A stretch of DNA of 64,000 nucleotides from Acidobacteriota bacterium (GCA_003225005.1 QIAN01000107.1:62001-126000); one strand, 5' to 3'; shown: positions 17,494 through 27,222, counted from the first letter of the stretch. The notes: generated from the letters alone by a model not told the origin. Numbers and translations are program-made.

Positions 17494-20388
17494 CTAGAAA
17501 GTCACCCGCACCCCTAATTGAGCGGCAAACGGAATACCCACGGTAGTCCCCGGCCCGAAAAAATCCCCGAGTCCGCCCGCAGGGATCTCCAGTTGCTTCA
17601 GGCTGGTGATGGGCTGGAGTTGAGCGCAAGCGGGAAAGTCGAGACAAATATTCGTTGCGTTTCCGGAGGCCACGTCTGCAGGCTGAACCGGAAGCGCTGC
17701 TACAGTGCCCACATAGTTGGCGCCGGGATTGTTGCGGTTGAAGAGATTGAAGAACTCGGCGAACGGCCGAATCTCCCAGCGATCGCCGAACTTGAAAGGG
17801 CGGCTTACGCTCAGATCCATCTGCATGTAGGGCGTGCCACGGAATTCGTCGAGGCTGGTGGGAACGCCATTCACCGAAATGCGCCGGCTATTATCGGCCG
17901 TCGTGATCGTAAAGGGGCGGGCGCTTTCAGCCTGCGTCAGGGTAGTCAGTTCAAAACCGCCCGGAATGTACACCGTGCCTGCCAGCACGAAGCGGTGACG
18001 AACGTCTTCGCCGGATGGGCCGTAGTCGCCGGGAGCAAAGGCGTTCAGCGGATCGCATACTCCATTCACGTAGTCAAAGATTTCCCCCAGGACGCATCCC
18101 CACGTCTGAGCGTGCGCGAGCGTGTAATTGGCGACCAGATTGAAGCGGCGGGAGGCGTTTCCCTGTACGCGCAGCATGAGCGCGTTGTAGCTGGAGCGAT
18201 TGTCGGACCGAAAAACCGTGGCCGTGAACGGATAAGCGCGATAGGAGTGGTTCCCTTCTTCGTGCGTGTAGTCCGCACTTACGGTCCAATCGGCATGGAA
18301 TGCATGCTGGACGCCGGCTGTCGCGTGGAGTGCGTACGGCGTTTTGTAATTTGGATCGATCAGCGCGGCCGGAGGGTTGGACCCTCCGTTTACAGCTTGC
18401 AGGGCGGCGGCCCATCCGTTCTGCGCCAGGTCGTTGTAAAACAGTCCGAAGCCGGCTCTGATCACGGTGTTGCCGCTGTTGCCCGGGGAATAGGCGATTC
18501 CCAGTCGCGGTCCAAATTGCGGGCGGTAGTCCTGAGGCGCGCGCATGGGAAGTCCAAACGATGGCAACAGAGAAAATGAAGGATTGTCTTCCTGGCTGCG
18601 GCCGGAAGCGATGAAGAGTCCGAAGGTCGTCTGACACCGGACGCCATAGTTGAGGGTGAAGTGGCGCGAGATTCGCCACGAATCTTGAGCATAAAGTGCA
18701 AGTCGCTGGACGTCTTGTGAGAAGCTGCCGTCACTCGCAGGCGTGGTGGTGGCTCCTGCTGCGAGATCGGCGGCGAAAACTGCGGGTAGCTGACTTATGT
18801 AAAAGATCGGGTCCTGAGGGAACGCGTAAAGCGTCTCCTGATTTCCTGGAAAAGCGCCACCGAGCACTGGTTCGTGAATGAAGTTGACGCCGAACTTGAA
18901 CGAGTGGTCTCCCGTAGCGTGAGTTACGTCGTAACGGAATTGATATTTTTCCTGATTGCGCAGCGACGGAAAAACAGTGATAGGCGTGGCAAACTGATTG
19001 TCCCCGTAAGTCTCGAAGCCGGAGACGGTCAGGGTGGTGGAACTAAACGGAAATGCTAGAGCGAAGCCCAGAGTTGAATTGCGGGTCTGCGTGAGGTGCA
19101 ATTCGCTGGCGTCGAAGATGAAGGTGCTGAGCCAAGTCGGGCTAAACGCGTAGGTGTTGTTGATGACCGTGTTCCAGTAGTTGTTGTGCGTGGTAAGTCC
19201 GGTGGACGGCAGTGTAGCTTGCTGCACCAGCGCGTTGCGGGTGAGGTAGCTGTCTTCAGAGGTACGCAGGAGCCACTGCGACTTCGTGGACTGCGCCCAG
19301 TCGAAACGAATTGAGCCAATGTAATCGCGGAAAGGAATCAGAACATTTTGAGGGACTGTGATCGAACTGACCCCGGCAATCAAGCCTTTTGATGCCAGGA
19401 TTGCGAGCGCGTCGAACTGTCTGGTGCCGGCCGGGCTGTACGCAATGCTGGCGTTCTCGTGGACGTACTCGAAGGAGGAGAAGAACCAGATTTTATCCTT
19501 CTTAATCGGGCCGCCGAGTGTGGCCACATGATTCTGGCGGGAGAACGGCTGCTTGGGATTGGACTGACAGCCCTGCAGCATGCACGTCTTTGCGGGATTC
19601 TCGATTGGAAACCGGGCGTTGAGTGCCGCGGCGCGGCCGTAGAAGGCAGCGTCGCCGTGCCAATCATTTGTACCGCGCTTAGTTGTGATTACGTCGGAGC
19701 CGGCGGTTGTGCCGCCGGTATCGGCATCTTCATTCGCGGTGCGAACGGCGAATTCCTGGATGGCGTCAGGAGAAAAATTCTGCAGAAAGCCACCGATCCA
19801 GTCATCCGAATTGTCGCCACCGTCGACAGAGAGATCGTTGTTAAGTCCGGAGCTTCCACCGGTTGAGACGGCCGTGATGCGGGCTTTGGTGGGATCGGAG
19901 GGTTCGACGGGCTCGGTTCCGGGAGCGAGATAGGCGATGTTGGCGAAGCTGCGGGCCGCGAGCGGAAGAGTCTGCAAGTCGTGATGGTTGATGACTCCTT
20001 GATGTACGGCGCTCGCCAGATCGATGGGCTGCATCGTGATTGAAGAAGTTTGACCCGGAACATTGATAGTCTCGGGCGCTGCTAAAGGCCTGAGCGTGAC
20101 CGTGACATCGCGGACAGAGCTGATAGCAATGGAAACCTCCGCCTGGGCCTGTGCGAATCCCACTACATTCACCGTAATCTGGTAGGAACCTGGCAGCAGA
20201 TCGTCCATGCGGAACTCTCCGCGATCCTCGCTGCTGGCCTCGCGCTGGATGGAGGAATCGACCGACCGAGCCACGACTTTGGCAGAAGGGATGCGAGCAC
20301 CAGTGGAATCCTGAACTGTGCCACGGAGCGATCCCTTGGGGTTTTGTGCGGATAGTGCGGCGACGAGGGCGATAATCAGCGCGACCAC
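17494..20388 (-). CDS. TonB-dependent outer-membrane receptor with N-terminal carboxypeptidase-regulatory domain
   Basis: The 964-residue protein starts with a signal peptide, followed by a carboxypeptidase-regulatory-like beta-sandwich (about residues 20-95: GSLRGTVQDSTGARIPSAKV...LLPGSYQITV), a plug domain (VDGGDNSDDWIGG...IQEFAV) and a long beta-barrel ending in an aromatic residue (RVTF). This Oar-like architecture is greatly expanded in Acidobacteria and probably imports large or unusual polymers; the ligand is unknown. The GTG gives a signal peptide lacking a basic N-terminus. A CTG at 20409, after GCGAGGAG, would add LLRKAIC and give a much more typical signal peptide, so the true start may be there. 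Confidence 0.85.
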   Translation of the reverse strand: MVALIIALVAALSAQNPKGSLRGTVQDSTGARIPSAKVVARSVDSSIQREASSEDRGEFRMDDLLPGSYQITVNVVGFAQAQAEVSIAISSVRDVTVTLRPLAAPETINVPGQTSSITMQPIDLASAVHQGVINHHDLQTLPLAARSFANIAYLAPGTEPVEPSDPTKARITAVSTGGSSGLNNDLSVDGGDNSDDWIGGFLQNFSPDAIQEFAVRTANEDADTGGTTAGSDVITTKRGTNDWHGDAAFYGRAAALNARFPIENPAKTCMLQGCQSNPKQPFSRQNHVATLGGPIKKDKIWFFSSFEYVHENASIAYSPAGTRQFDALAILASKGLIAGVSSITVPQNVLIPFRDYIGSIRFDWAQSTKSQWLLRTSEDSYLTRNALVQQATLPSTGLTTHNNYWNTVINNTYAFSPTWLSTFIFDASELHLTQTRNSTLGFALAFPFSSTTLTVSGFETYGDNQFATPITVFPSLRNQEKYQFRYDVTHATGDHSFKFGVNFIHEPVLGGAFPGNQETLYAFPQDPIFYISQLPAVFAADLAAGATTTPASDGSFSQDVQRLALYAQDSWRISRHFTLNYGVRCQTTFGLFIASGRSQEDNPSFSLLPSFGLPMRAPQDYRPQFGPRLGIAYSPGNSGNTVIRAGFGLFYNDLAQNGWAAALQAVNGGSNPPAALIDPNYKTPYALHATAGVQHAFHADWTVSADYTHEEGNHSYRAYPFTATVFRSDNRSSYNALMLRVQGNASRRFNLVANYTLAHAQTWGCVLGEIFDYVNGVCDPLNAFAPGDYGPSGEDVRHRFVLAGTVYIPGGFELTTLTQAESARPFTITTADNSRRISVNGVPTSLDEFRGTPYMQMDLSVSRPFKFGDRWEIRPFAEFFNLFNRNNPGANYVGTVAALPVQPADVASGNATNICLDFPACAQLQPITSLKQLEIPAGGLGDFFGPGTTVGIPFAAQLGVRVTF

Positions 20389-20604
20389 ACAGATAGCTTT
20401 TCTGAGCAGAAGACTCCTCGCCTAAAAAATGGACCGGCGGCACAGGGTAGCCAGGCCATGGAGCACCTTCGGCTGGCGCCTTTGTCGCATTGCTGCGGAC
20501 CGGAGTCGGTCCACACCAGCAAGCGAGAGTAGCTTGACAACAACGACTACTACCAGACGTCGTAGAAAAGTTGGGCGATCGAAATGGATCCCGGTAGGTG
20601 GACT

Positions 20605-21576
20605 TCAATCCGACCAGCGCTGCGGAGTTCGATCCCAGCGATGATTCTTTAGCTCTGCAAGCAGAGCTCGATCGAGCGGACCTGCGTCACTGGCGGCGAT
20701 GTTCTGCCGCACATGCTCGGGCTTGCGCATGCCGGCTATGGTAGTGCTGACCGTGGGATTCGACAGGATGAAACGCAGGGCCATCTCCGGCAATGTCATT
20801 CCTTGCGGCAGGATCTTCTTAAGGTTGTCGACGCGCTTTATGGTGTTGGCCAGGTTTTCCGGTCCAAAATATAGGGAACGCCAATCATCTTTAGGGAAAC
20901 GTGTCTTCGCCGTCATGTTGCCGCCCAGGCTGCCCTCATCGAGCGGCACTCGGGCAATGACACCGATGTTGAGTTCTCTGCAAACCGGGAAGAGCTCATC
21001 CTCTGGCGACTGATCGAAGATGTTGTAGATCACTTGGACGGTGTCGACCAGTCCGGTCCGCAGTGCCCTGATGCCGTTCTCCGGCTGCCAGCGATTCAAG
21101 CTCAGGCCGAAATATTTGATCTGTCCATTGTTTTTGAGCTTTTCGACTGTGGAGGGGAAGTCGGGTTCGTTGATCCAAGTGTCGTCCCACACGTGAAATT
21201 GCAGGACGTCGATTGAATCGACGCGAAGGTTCTTGCGGATGAGGTCCGTATACTGGAAGACGTGCTCCGGAGAAAATACATCGTGGTACTTATATTTGGG
21301 CAGCGCCGGCCACTGTAAATTTCCAGGAGGAATTTTTGAGGCCGCATGGAGCCGCTTTCCCTTATTCCGAGACATGATTTCGCCGAGCAGGCTGTCGCTC
21401 TTGCCGTCGCCGTAAGCCCATGCGGAGTCAAAGAAGGTGCAGCCTAGATCGACCGACAACTGCAGAGACGCCAGAGATTCCCTGTCGTCGGATCCGCTCC
21501 AGCCGCTCATGCCCCAAAGCCCATAGGCAATGTCGCTGACTTCAAAACCGGTACGGCCCAGCTTGCGGTATTTCAT
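20605..21576 (-). CDS. Aldo/keto reductase
   Basis: This 323-residue NAD(P)H-dependent oxidoreductase has the TIM-barrel signatures of the family: GRTGFEVSDIAYG at the N-terminus, the catalytic Asp and Tyr in FFDSAWAYGDGKSD, Lys in AASKIPP, and His in VLQFHVWDD. The C-terminal cofactor-binding part is represented by MALRFILSNPTVSTTIAGMRKPEHVRQN. The first two strands resemble the YajO/L-glyceraldehyde-reductase-like group. Substrate cannot be told from sequence. It is 51 bases before homoserine dehydrogenase in reading order, on the same strand. Confidence 0.85.
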   Translation of the reverse strand: MKYRKLGRTGFEVSDIAYGLWGMSGWSGSDDRESLASLQLSVDLGCTFFDSAWAYGDGKSDSLLGEIMSRNKGKRLHAASKIPPGNLQWPALPKYKYHDVFSPEHVFQYTDLIRKNLRVDSIDVLQFHVWDDTWINEPDFPSTVEKLKNNGQIKYFGLSLNRWQPENGIRALRTGLVDTVQVIYNIFDQSPEDELFPVCRELNIGVIARVPLDEGSLGGNMTAKTRFPKDDWRSLYFGPENLANTIKRVDNLKKILPQGMTLPEMALRFILSNPTVSTTIAGMRKPEHVRQNIAASDAGPLDRALLAELKNHRWDRTPQRWSD

Positions 21577-21626
21577 GCGTCCTCCCGTGGTTTATTAGAT
21601 TCTTTCTGTTTCCTGGCTGGGCTGCT

Positions 21627-22946
21627 CTAGCGCAGTATCGGCAAGCACAGGCACGGCTTGATGGCGAAGTCTAGCGCCGCCATCTCTTCCCGCGCGGGAT
21701 GCAGTTGCGAATCGCGGCAGGGCTCCAAAGTGATCACGAAGGGAAGCGCCGCCTTCTCGTATCCAGGCTTTTGCAGCACGGCATCGATATTCAATCCGTA
21801 CGCCGAGAGAATCGCGGCAAGCTTCGCGATGATTCCGGGTTGGTCCTTGACCAGAAAGCGCAAATACCACGGGGTCTCAAAATCACAGCTCACTTTGGGT
21901 GCGAGGAACTGTTGCGGCCAGTGAAACCGCGCGCCGGCAGACAAGCTCTGCGCTACGAACATGAGGTCGGAAACGACAGCCACCGCCGTCGGATCTCCAC
22001 CGGCGCCGGCGCCCAAAAACGCCATGTCGCCCCCATACTTGCCCGACGTCAACACCAGATTCTGATTATTCTGCACCCGCCCGAACGGCGATGAAGTGGC
22101 GACCAGGCTGGGACCAACCTCCGCGAACATCGTGCCATCCTTCAAGTCTGCCCGCGAGATTTGGCGGATTGTGCAGCCCAATTCTGTGGCGTAATCGAAG
22201 TCGACGGCATCGACTGCGCGAATCGTGCGGGCTCGTATCTGCTCGGGAGAGACACGGGCCTGTAATCCGGCCAGGGCGAGAATTGCGAGTTTGGCGCGAG
22301 CGTCGCCGCCATCGAGGTCCTCGGAGGCATCCGCTTCGGCGTAGCCTCGGGACTGCGCTTCTTCAAGGGCCTCGCTGAAAGGAATCCTGGCAGTTTCGAT
22401 TCGGCTGAGAATGTAGTTGCAAGTACCATTCAGGATGCCGGAAATGCCATGCAGCCGATCTCCGCACAGCCCGGTCCGCAGCGCGGGCAAAACCGGCACT
22501 CCTCCTGCCACGGACGCACCAAACTCAAGCTGGCATCGGGCGCGATTCGCCAGTTGCAGCAAGTCGGGACCGTGACGCGCGATCAGTTGCTTATTGGCTG
22601 TAACCACCGACTTGCCGGCGAGCAGCGCGCCGCGTACGAATTCTTCTGCGGGAGCGAGGCCGCCGATCAGTTCGATCACGATGTCTGCGTCGGAGGAGAG
22701 GACCTCACGGAAATCTGAGGTCCAAATTACATCCGCCGGCACCCAGGGTTGTTTCTTGCGTTCCACGTTCCGGTTGCAGATGTGGGTGAGGCGCAGCGAG
22801 GGATTGGCAGTCTCACACAAAATCTTAGCAACGGCGCGGCCCACGGTTCCGAACCCTACCAGTGCGACACGGCCCACCACGGTCGTATCGGGACGCGTGT
22901 CGGCTACGCTGGTATCTTCTAGCTGCTTCGATGAAGTTCGGCTCAA
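21627..22946 (-). CDS. hom: Homoserine dehydrogenase
   Basis: The 439-residue enzyme reduces aspartate semialdehyde to homoserine, the branch point to methionine and threonine. The N-terminal nucleotide-binding motif GFGTVGRAVAKIL is at about 32-44, the catalytic domain carries GGVPVLPALRTGLCGDRL, GILNGTCNYIL and DLDGGDARAKLAILA, and the C-terminal 80 residues (LVKDQPGIIAKLAAILSAYGLNIDAV) form a regulatory ACT domain. The start is a TTG; the first 25 residues (SSKQLEDTSVADTRP) are unlike the family, so the real start may be internal. Confidence 0.93.
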   Translation of the reverse strand: MSRTSSKQLEDTSVADTRPDTTVVGRVALVGFGTVGRAVAKILCETANPSLRLTHICNRNVERKKQPWVPADVIWTSDFREVLSSDADIVIELIGGLAPAEEFVRGALLAGKSVVTANKQLIARHGPDLLQLANRARCQLEFGASVAGGVPVLPALRTGLCGDRLHGISGILNGTCNYILSRIETARIPFSEALEEAQSRGYAEADASEDLDGGDARAKLAILALAGLQARVSPEQIRARTIRAVDAVDFDYATELGCTIRQISRADLKDGTMFAEVGPSLVATSSPFGRVQNNQNLVLTSGKYGGDMAFLGAGAGGDPTAVAVVSDLMFVAQSLSAGARFHWPQQFLAPKVSCDFETPWYLRFLVKDQPGIIAKLAAILSAYGLNIDAVLQKPGYEKAALPFVITLEPCRDSQLHPAREEMAALDFAIKPCLCLPILR

Positions 22947-23309
22947 GATTGTTCTCTTGGTGGAATACTCCTCACTGCCATAATACGTGGGACACGCATT
23001 CTCAGTGAAATCGAAAGCGAAGCATCTCGGCAGATGAAAACTGCTTTATTGCGAAGGAAAAAATAGCGCCATCTGATCCTGCAGGGGCCGCGGTGGGCAC
23101 CGTCACGACGGCAATCGGCATCAAAGCTCGTAAAGTTGATAATATGATGCCTTCGCGTCAGGAGCAGGTGCAACGGCTACTGGAGGGTCGTAACAGCAGA
23201 CAGGCTTATGACATAGCCTGATTCACACCAGCTTGAGCAAGACCAGACCAGCGCCTCTCGATGCCGAGCGCTACGGTCCGCGTACCACGCCGGTAACGGG
23301 AGGAAATGG
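22947..23309. other. Divergent intergenic region between hom and an outer-membrane protein gene
   Basis: About 360 bases that must hold the promoters of both flanking genes. I could not pick out a strong promoter pair. A 25-codon frame at about 23141-23221 ends RQAYDIA and may be chance. A clear ribosome-binding site, GGGAGGAA, lies just before the plus-strand gene. Confidence 0.4.
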
Positions 23310-24092
23310 ATGATTCGTAGGTTCGCGATTGTTTGGGCGTTGCTCGCGGCTGCGACAGCGTACTCTCAGCAAACTCCAGCAGAAGAGCAGCCCCCAACCC
23401 AGCAGCCCACAACCCAGCAGCCTGCAACCCAGCAGCCTGCAACCCAGCAGCCTGCAACAGGTCAAGAACCACCAGAAGAAGAGACTGGTAGAAGACGCAA
23501 AGTGCGCCCTCACGACTACCTCAATTGGACTTTCAACGTAGGTGTCGGCGTCGGTTGGCCCAGTGGAACGACTCGCACGTATGTAAAGGGAGGCGGCGCT
23601 GTCGGCACTGCTGGCGTAGCTCGTGATTTTAGCCGCTATTTTGGGCTGAGAGCGGACTTTCTCTATGCCAATCTTCCACTCCGCTCTTCCGCCCTTGAGC
23701 TGGCTCAGGCGCCAGGGTCCCGCAGCCAAGTCTATGGAATCACCGTCGACCCTATCATCAACATTCCGGTCACGAAGTTGTACAGTGGATATCTTCTGTT
23801 CGGGCCAGGTTTTTATCATCGCTCGGGCAAGCTGGACTCCACCACGGTGGTTCCGGGTTCGTCCTGTAATGGCTTTTTTCAATGGTGGGGATCGTGCTTC
23901 AACGGAATTATCCCGCTGAACAGGAGCGTACTCAACTCCAGCCAGAATGAATTGGGGTTTAATTTCGGCGCAGGTGTTGCTCGGAAGATCCGCGGGAATC
24001 TCGAGGTCTACGGCGAGTTCCGGTATGAGCACGCCAAGCACATCGGTATTACCACAGACGTGCGGCCGATCACGATTGGTGTGCGCTGGTGA
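23310..24092 (+). CDS. Outer-membrane beta-barrel protein with Q-P-A-T-Q repeats
   Basis: The 260-residue protein starts with a signal peptide (MIRRFAIVWALLAAATAYSQ), followed by a low-complexity stretch at about 21-52 of four QPATQ-type units. A short basic segment (RRRKVRP) leads to a predicted eight- to ten-stranded barrel with alternating hydrophobic strands (NVGVGVGWPSG, YLLFGPGFYHR, VYGEFRYEHAKH) ending IGVRW, the aromatic C-terminus expected for BAM-dependent insertion. Function unknown. The closest pattern is OmpA/OmpW-like barrels of Acidobacteria. Confidence 0.75.
   Translation: MIRRFAIVWALLAAATAYSQQTPAEEQPPTQQPTTQQPATQQPATQQPATGQEPPEEETGRRRKVRPHDYLNWTFNVGVGVGWPSGTTRTYVKGGGAVGTAGVARDFSRYFGLRADFLYANLPLRSSALELAQAPGSRSQVYGITVDPIINIPVTKLYSGYLLFGPGFYHRSGKLDSTTVVPGSSCNGFFQWWGSCFNGIIPLNRSVLNSSQNELGFNFGAGVARKIRGNLEVYGEFRYEHAKHIGITTDVRPITIGVRW
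23393..23452 (+). repeat. Four 15-base tandem units in an outer-membrane protein gene
   Basis: The unit is (C/T)(C/G)CAACCCAGCAGCC, repeated four times with one to three changes, encoding QPATQ or QPTTQ. The last two units are identical at the DNA level, which suggests recent slippage and a length-variable linker. Confidence 0.8.
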
Positions 24093-24103
24093 GCGCGGTT
24101 GTT

Positions 24104-25237
24104 TTATTCCGGGTTGGTGCGGTAACTCCACAGTGTGGTGGTTTGCTGCCGCAGTTGACTGAATGACGCTGCAGACGTGGGCTGCGAGACCGCCGCTCCG
24201 GAATTTGCTTCCAGCAGGGCCGCTTCAACGATGTAATGGACCGGCGCCAGCGTGCATGCCGGGTCGGTCGCGGTGGCGTCTCCGGTGAGCAGAAGCGCCT
24301 GACAGCGGCAGCCGCCAAAATCTTCCGACCGTCGGTCGCAACTGCGGCAGGGCTCTGGCATCCATTCTTCACCACGAAATCTGCGGAACGAGTCGGATTC
24401 CTGCCAGATCCATCCAAGAGTACGTTCGCGTACGTTCTCGAATTCGAGTCCTGGGATCACACCAGCGGCATGGCAGGGAAGCGCTTTGCCGGCGGGATCG
24501 ATCAACATAAGGCGCTGGCCCCATCCGCCCATGCAGGCTTTAGGATATTTCGCGTAGTAGTCGGGGACGACTGAGTCAATACGGATGCGGCCGGCTAAAC
24601 GCTTTTCTGCCGCTGCCACAACCTCTACCGCTTTCTCGACTTGCGCCCGAGTCGGCAAAAGGGCTGCGCGATTCGCCAGCGCCCATCCGTAGTACTGAGT
24701 GTGAGCAATCTCCATGCGCTCCGGCTGCAGCTGCTCAATGAAGGCGATCATCTCTTCGAGGTGGTCGAGGTTCTGACGGTGCACCACCAGGTTTACCGTG
24801 AATGCAACTTTGTGCCCGCGAATCGCTCGTGCAATTTCGATTTTGTGGGCGTGTGCCTTGGCGCCGGCGATCCAGTTTGCCGAGGCTTCCCGAGAATCCT
24901 GAAAGCTAAGTTGAATGTGATCGAGTCCCGCTGAAACCAATGCTTGCAAGCGCTCTTCCGCCAGTCCGATGCCGGATGTGATGAGGTTGGTATACAGTCC
25001 AGCCGATCGCGCGGCGCCGATCAGTTCCGTCAAATCTTGTCGCGCCAGCGGCTCGCCGCCGGTGAAGTGGGCGTGCAGCATTGCCAGCTTGCCCGCCTGC
25101 TGAAACACGCGGATCCAGTCCTCAGTTGCGAGCTCCCCCGTCGTGCCAGCCAACTGCAAGGGATTCGAGCAATAGACGCAGTGGAGCGGGCAGCGGTGAG
25201 TGACTTCGGCAATGAGGGCGAGAGGATTGGGAACCAT
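24104..25237 (-). CDS. pqqE: PQQ biosynthesis radical SAM enzyme PqqE
   Basis: The 377-residue radical SAM protein carries the cluster-binding motif Cys16-x3-Cys20-x2-Cys23 in HRCPLHCVYCSNP and, at the C-terminus, a SPASM-type set of cysteines (CMGGWGQ, PCHAAG, CRSCDRR, GGCRCQ). In PQQ synthesis PqqE joins the side chains of Glu and Tyr within the PqqA peptide, which PqqD presents to it. It begins 2 bases after pqqD, and the order B-C-D-E matches known PQQ operons. Length agrees with the family. Confidence 0.95.
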   Translation of the reverse strand: MVPNPLALIAEVTHRCPLHCVYCSNPLQLAGTTGELATEDWIRVFQQAGKLAMLHAHFTGGEPLARQDLTELIGAARSAGLYTNLITSGIGLAEERLQALVSAGLDHIQLSFQDSREASANWIAGAKAHAHKIEIARAIRGHKVAFTVNLVVHRQNLDHLEEMIAFIEQLQPERMEIAHTQYYGWALANRAALLPTRAQVEKAVEVVAAAEKRLAGRIRIDSVVPDYYAKYPKACMGGWGQRLMLIDPAGKALPCHAAGVIPGLEFENVRERTLGWIWQESDSFRRFRGEEWMPEPCRSCDRRSEDFGGCRCQALLLTGDATATDPACTLAPVHYIVEAALLEANSGAAVSQPTSAASFSQLRQQTTTLWSYRTNPE

Positions 25238-25239
25238 GT

Positions 25240-25515
25240 TCAGTAATCGACGATCCGCTTCTGCCTGAGCTGCTCCAGAAATTTTCCAATGTCGTCGCGA
25301 ATCTTGGCCGGATCGGCGTCGCCGAACTGAGTCTGCAATTCTGTGATGATCTGGCCGAAGGTGCGTTGGCCGTCGCAGCGTTCCAGCACCTGCCGGCCTG
25401 TACCTTGGAGCTTAATGGCTCCTTCAGGAAACAGGATCACACGGTTTTCTTCGCTGCCGCCCCATCGGCAGCCGGCAGCCAATCGCGGCTGGCGCAAATC
25501 CTCCGGAGGAGGCAT
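25240..25515 (-). CDS. pqqD: PQQ peptide chaperone PqqD
   Basis: This 91-residue protein has the PqqD core: a strand pair (RVILFPEGAIKLQGTGRQVL) followed by a helical part (DGQRTFGQIITELQTQF) and a final helix. It belongs to the RiPP recognition element fold that binds the PqqA precursor for PqqE. Only 1 base separates it from the pqqC stop codon and 2 bases from the pqqE start, so the genes are surely co-translated. Confidence 0.93.
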   Translation of the reverse strand: MPPPEDLRQPRLAAGCRWGGSEENRVILFPEGAIKLQGTGRQVLERCDGQRTFGQIITELQTQFGDADPAKIRDDIGKFLEQLRQKRIVDY

Positions 25516-25516
25516 G

Positions 25517-26311
25517 TCAGGCCTTCTCCTCTTCTTTTACTTTGATGCAAAATGCTCCCGGTGGCGGCCATCCCGGCTCAACGTAGGCGAAATACAGCGC
25601 GTCGAGTTGTGCCCACAAGATGTCGCACTTATCGCGCAGCGCTTGTATGGCGAGTTCCTGCTCGACTCGGGTCTTGGCGTTCTCGTGCACGAATGCCACG
25701 GCGAATTGAGCGTCTTCCGGCGCCTGCGTCAGACGCACCTGGAAATAATCCAATCCGCCAGCAAGCCACGGATAGTGCTGGCGAAGTTTCTCCATGCGCA
25801 ACGAGATCAAGTCGCGGGAAAACAGCTCGGTCAGCGAAGAGGCCACGGCTTCGAGCAGCGAGCGGCTTCGCACCATGTTGAGATATTCATTCACGGCGAA
25901 GCGCGTAGCTGGAAGGGTACCCTTTCCCGCGCGAACCTCTTTCGGGTCGAGACCGGTTGCTTCGGCAAGTTTCAGCCAACGTTTAATGCCGCCTTCGCTA
26001 TGGACGTCGCCATCATGGTCGATCACACGCTTGCGCCAGGCGCGCCGGAAAGCGGGATCAGGGCCGCGCGAAAGGATAATCGAGTCTTTGATGGGGATGA
26101 TGCTTTGGTAGTAGTAGCGGTTCAGGGCCCAGGCTTGCAGTTGTCCGCGGCTGAGACGCCCTTCGTGCATCATCAGGTGGAATGGATGCTTGTGGTGATA
26201 GCGTTCCTCACCCACGGCCCGGAGACGGGAACGTAGCTCGTCGAGTGTGATCAGCCCGTCGTCGTTCGAAGTCGCCATCGGCTTCGCCGTGTCTATAGCT
26301 CGAACTGCCAT
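25517..26311 (-). CDS. pqqC: Pyrroloquinoline-quinone synthase PqqC
   Basis: The 264-residue all-helical enzyme performs the last, oxygen-dependent ring closure and oxidation to PQQ. Typical segments are YHHKHPFHLMMHEGRLSRGQLQAW with the active-site histidines, ALNRYYYQSIIPIKDS, and HDGDVHSEGGIKRWL. Length is close to the usual 250. The start overlaps the end of pqqB by 19 bases. The first 20 residues are unlike the family, so translation may start slightly later. Confidence 0.93.
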   Translation of the reverse strand: MAVRAIDTAKPMATSNDDGLITLDELRSRLRAVGEERYHHKHPFHLMMHEGRLSRGQLQAWALNRYYYQSIIPIKDSIILSRGPDPAFRRAWRKRVIDHDGDVHSEGGIKRWLKLAEATGLDPKEVRAGKGTLPATRFAVNEYLNMVRSRSLLEAVASSLTELFSRDLISLRMEKLRQHYPWLAGGLDYFQVRLTQAPEDAQFAVAFVHENAKTRVEQELAIQALRDKCDILWAQLDALYFAYVEPGWPPPGAFCIKVKEEEKA

Positions 26312-27222
26312 CCGTCCTCCGCGATCTCCCAGCCCGCCTCGCGCACCTGGCGATGCTGTGCACTCGCCTCATCCAGCATGGGATTCGTGTTGTTGACGTG
26401 CACATAGATTTTACGCGGATGGCTTAACCCCGCCAACTTGCTTAGGCTGCCTTCGTTACCGGAGACGGGGATGTGGCCCATCTGGCGAGCGCTTTGCCCG
26501 CTGCCCTGGATGCGAATCAGTTCGTCGTCACTCCACAAAGCACCGTCGAACAGGAGTAAATCCGCTGATGCGATTTCCTTGAGAAGCGGGTCATCCACCT
26601 GCGGCACAGCCGGCATGTAGGCGAGCTTCGCGCCTGAGAGAGATTCAACCATCAGGCCCAAGGAAGATTCTCCCACAACCAGGTCCGATTGACGATTCTG
26701 CGCGACGTACGCGGGATAGTGGTTTCCGAGTGACAACGTCCGACAAAGCACGCCGGAGTCTTCGCCGTCTGCATTGCGAAGTGAGAATTGTTCTCGCGGG
26801 GCAAAGTTAGTCCACTGGGTCTGATTCGGTACGCGCTGCAACATGGCGAACATGGAGTTGTCATCGCGGAGGATGCGCCGGACGGACGAGGTTGAATAAA
26901 TGCGCAGCGGTTGCAATTCGCGCAACAGCAGCAAACCGAGCACATGGTCGATGTCTGCGTTTAGGAGAACTGCTCCGGAGATGGGCGATTGGCGAACTCC
27001 GTCGCGCGGATGCAGCTCAGGCGTGGCTTCAATTTGCGGGCGCAGGTCAGGGGATGCTCCCAGCAAAAACCAAGACTGGCCGTCTTGAGTGATCGCCACT
27101 TGAGTCTGGGTGCGCGCTTTACCGCGAAGGCTTCCGGCTCGCAGGCCGCGGCAGTGGGCACAGCCGCAATTCCACTGCGGAAATCCGCCGCCCGCGGCTG
27201 AGCCGAGAATCTTAATGAGCAT
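26293..27222 (-). CDS. pqqB: PQQ biosynthesis protein PqqB
   Basis: The 309-residue metallo-beta-lactamase-fold protein starts MLIKILGSAAGGGFPQWNC, carries the CAHCRG zinc-type cysteines, and has the family's LLNADIDHVLGLLLLRE and YVHVNNTNPML segments. PqqB acts as an oxygenase on the PqqA-derived Glu-Tyr intermediate. It is the first gene of the pqqB-C-D-E operon seen here. No PqqA precursor peptide (a short peptide with E-x3-Y) is visible in the 640 bases upstream. Confidence 0.93.
   Translation of the reverse strand: MLIKILGSAAGGGFPQWNCGCAHCRGLRAGSLRGKARTQTQVAITQDGQSWFLLGASPDLRPQIEATPELHPRDGVRQSPISGAVLLNADIDHVLGLLLLRELQPLRIYSTSSVRRILRDDNSMFAMLQRVPNQTQWTNFAPREQFSLRNADGEDSGVLCRTLSLGNHYPAYVAQNRQSDLVVGESSLGLMVESLSGAKLAYMPAVPQVDDPLLKEIASADLLLFDGALWSDDELIRIQGSGQSARQMGHIPVSGNEGSLSKLAGLSHPRKIYVHVNNTNPMLDEASAQHRQVREAGWEIAEDGWQFEL

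Noticed and set aside
17518-18579. A 353-codon plus-strand frame opposite the TonB-dependent receptor
   Set aside because: The receptor has unmistakable domains on the minus strand; the plus frame is compositional.
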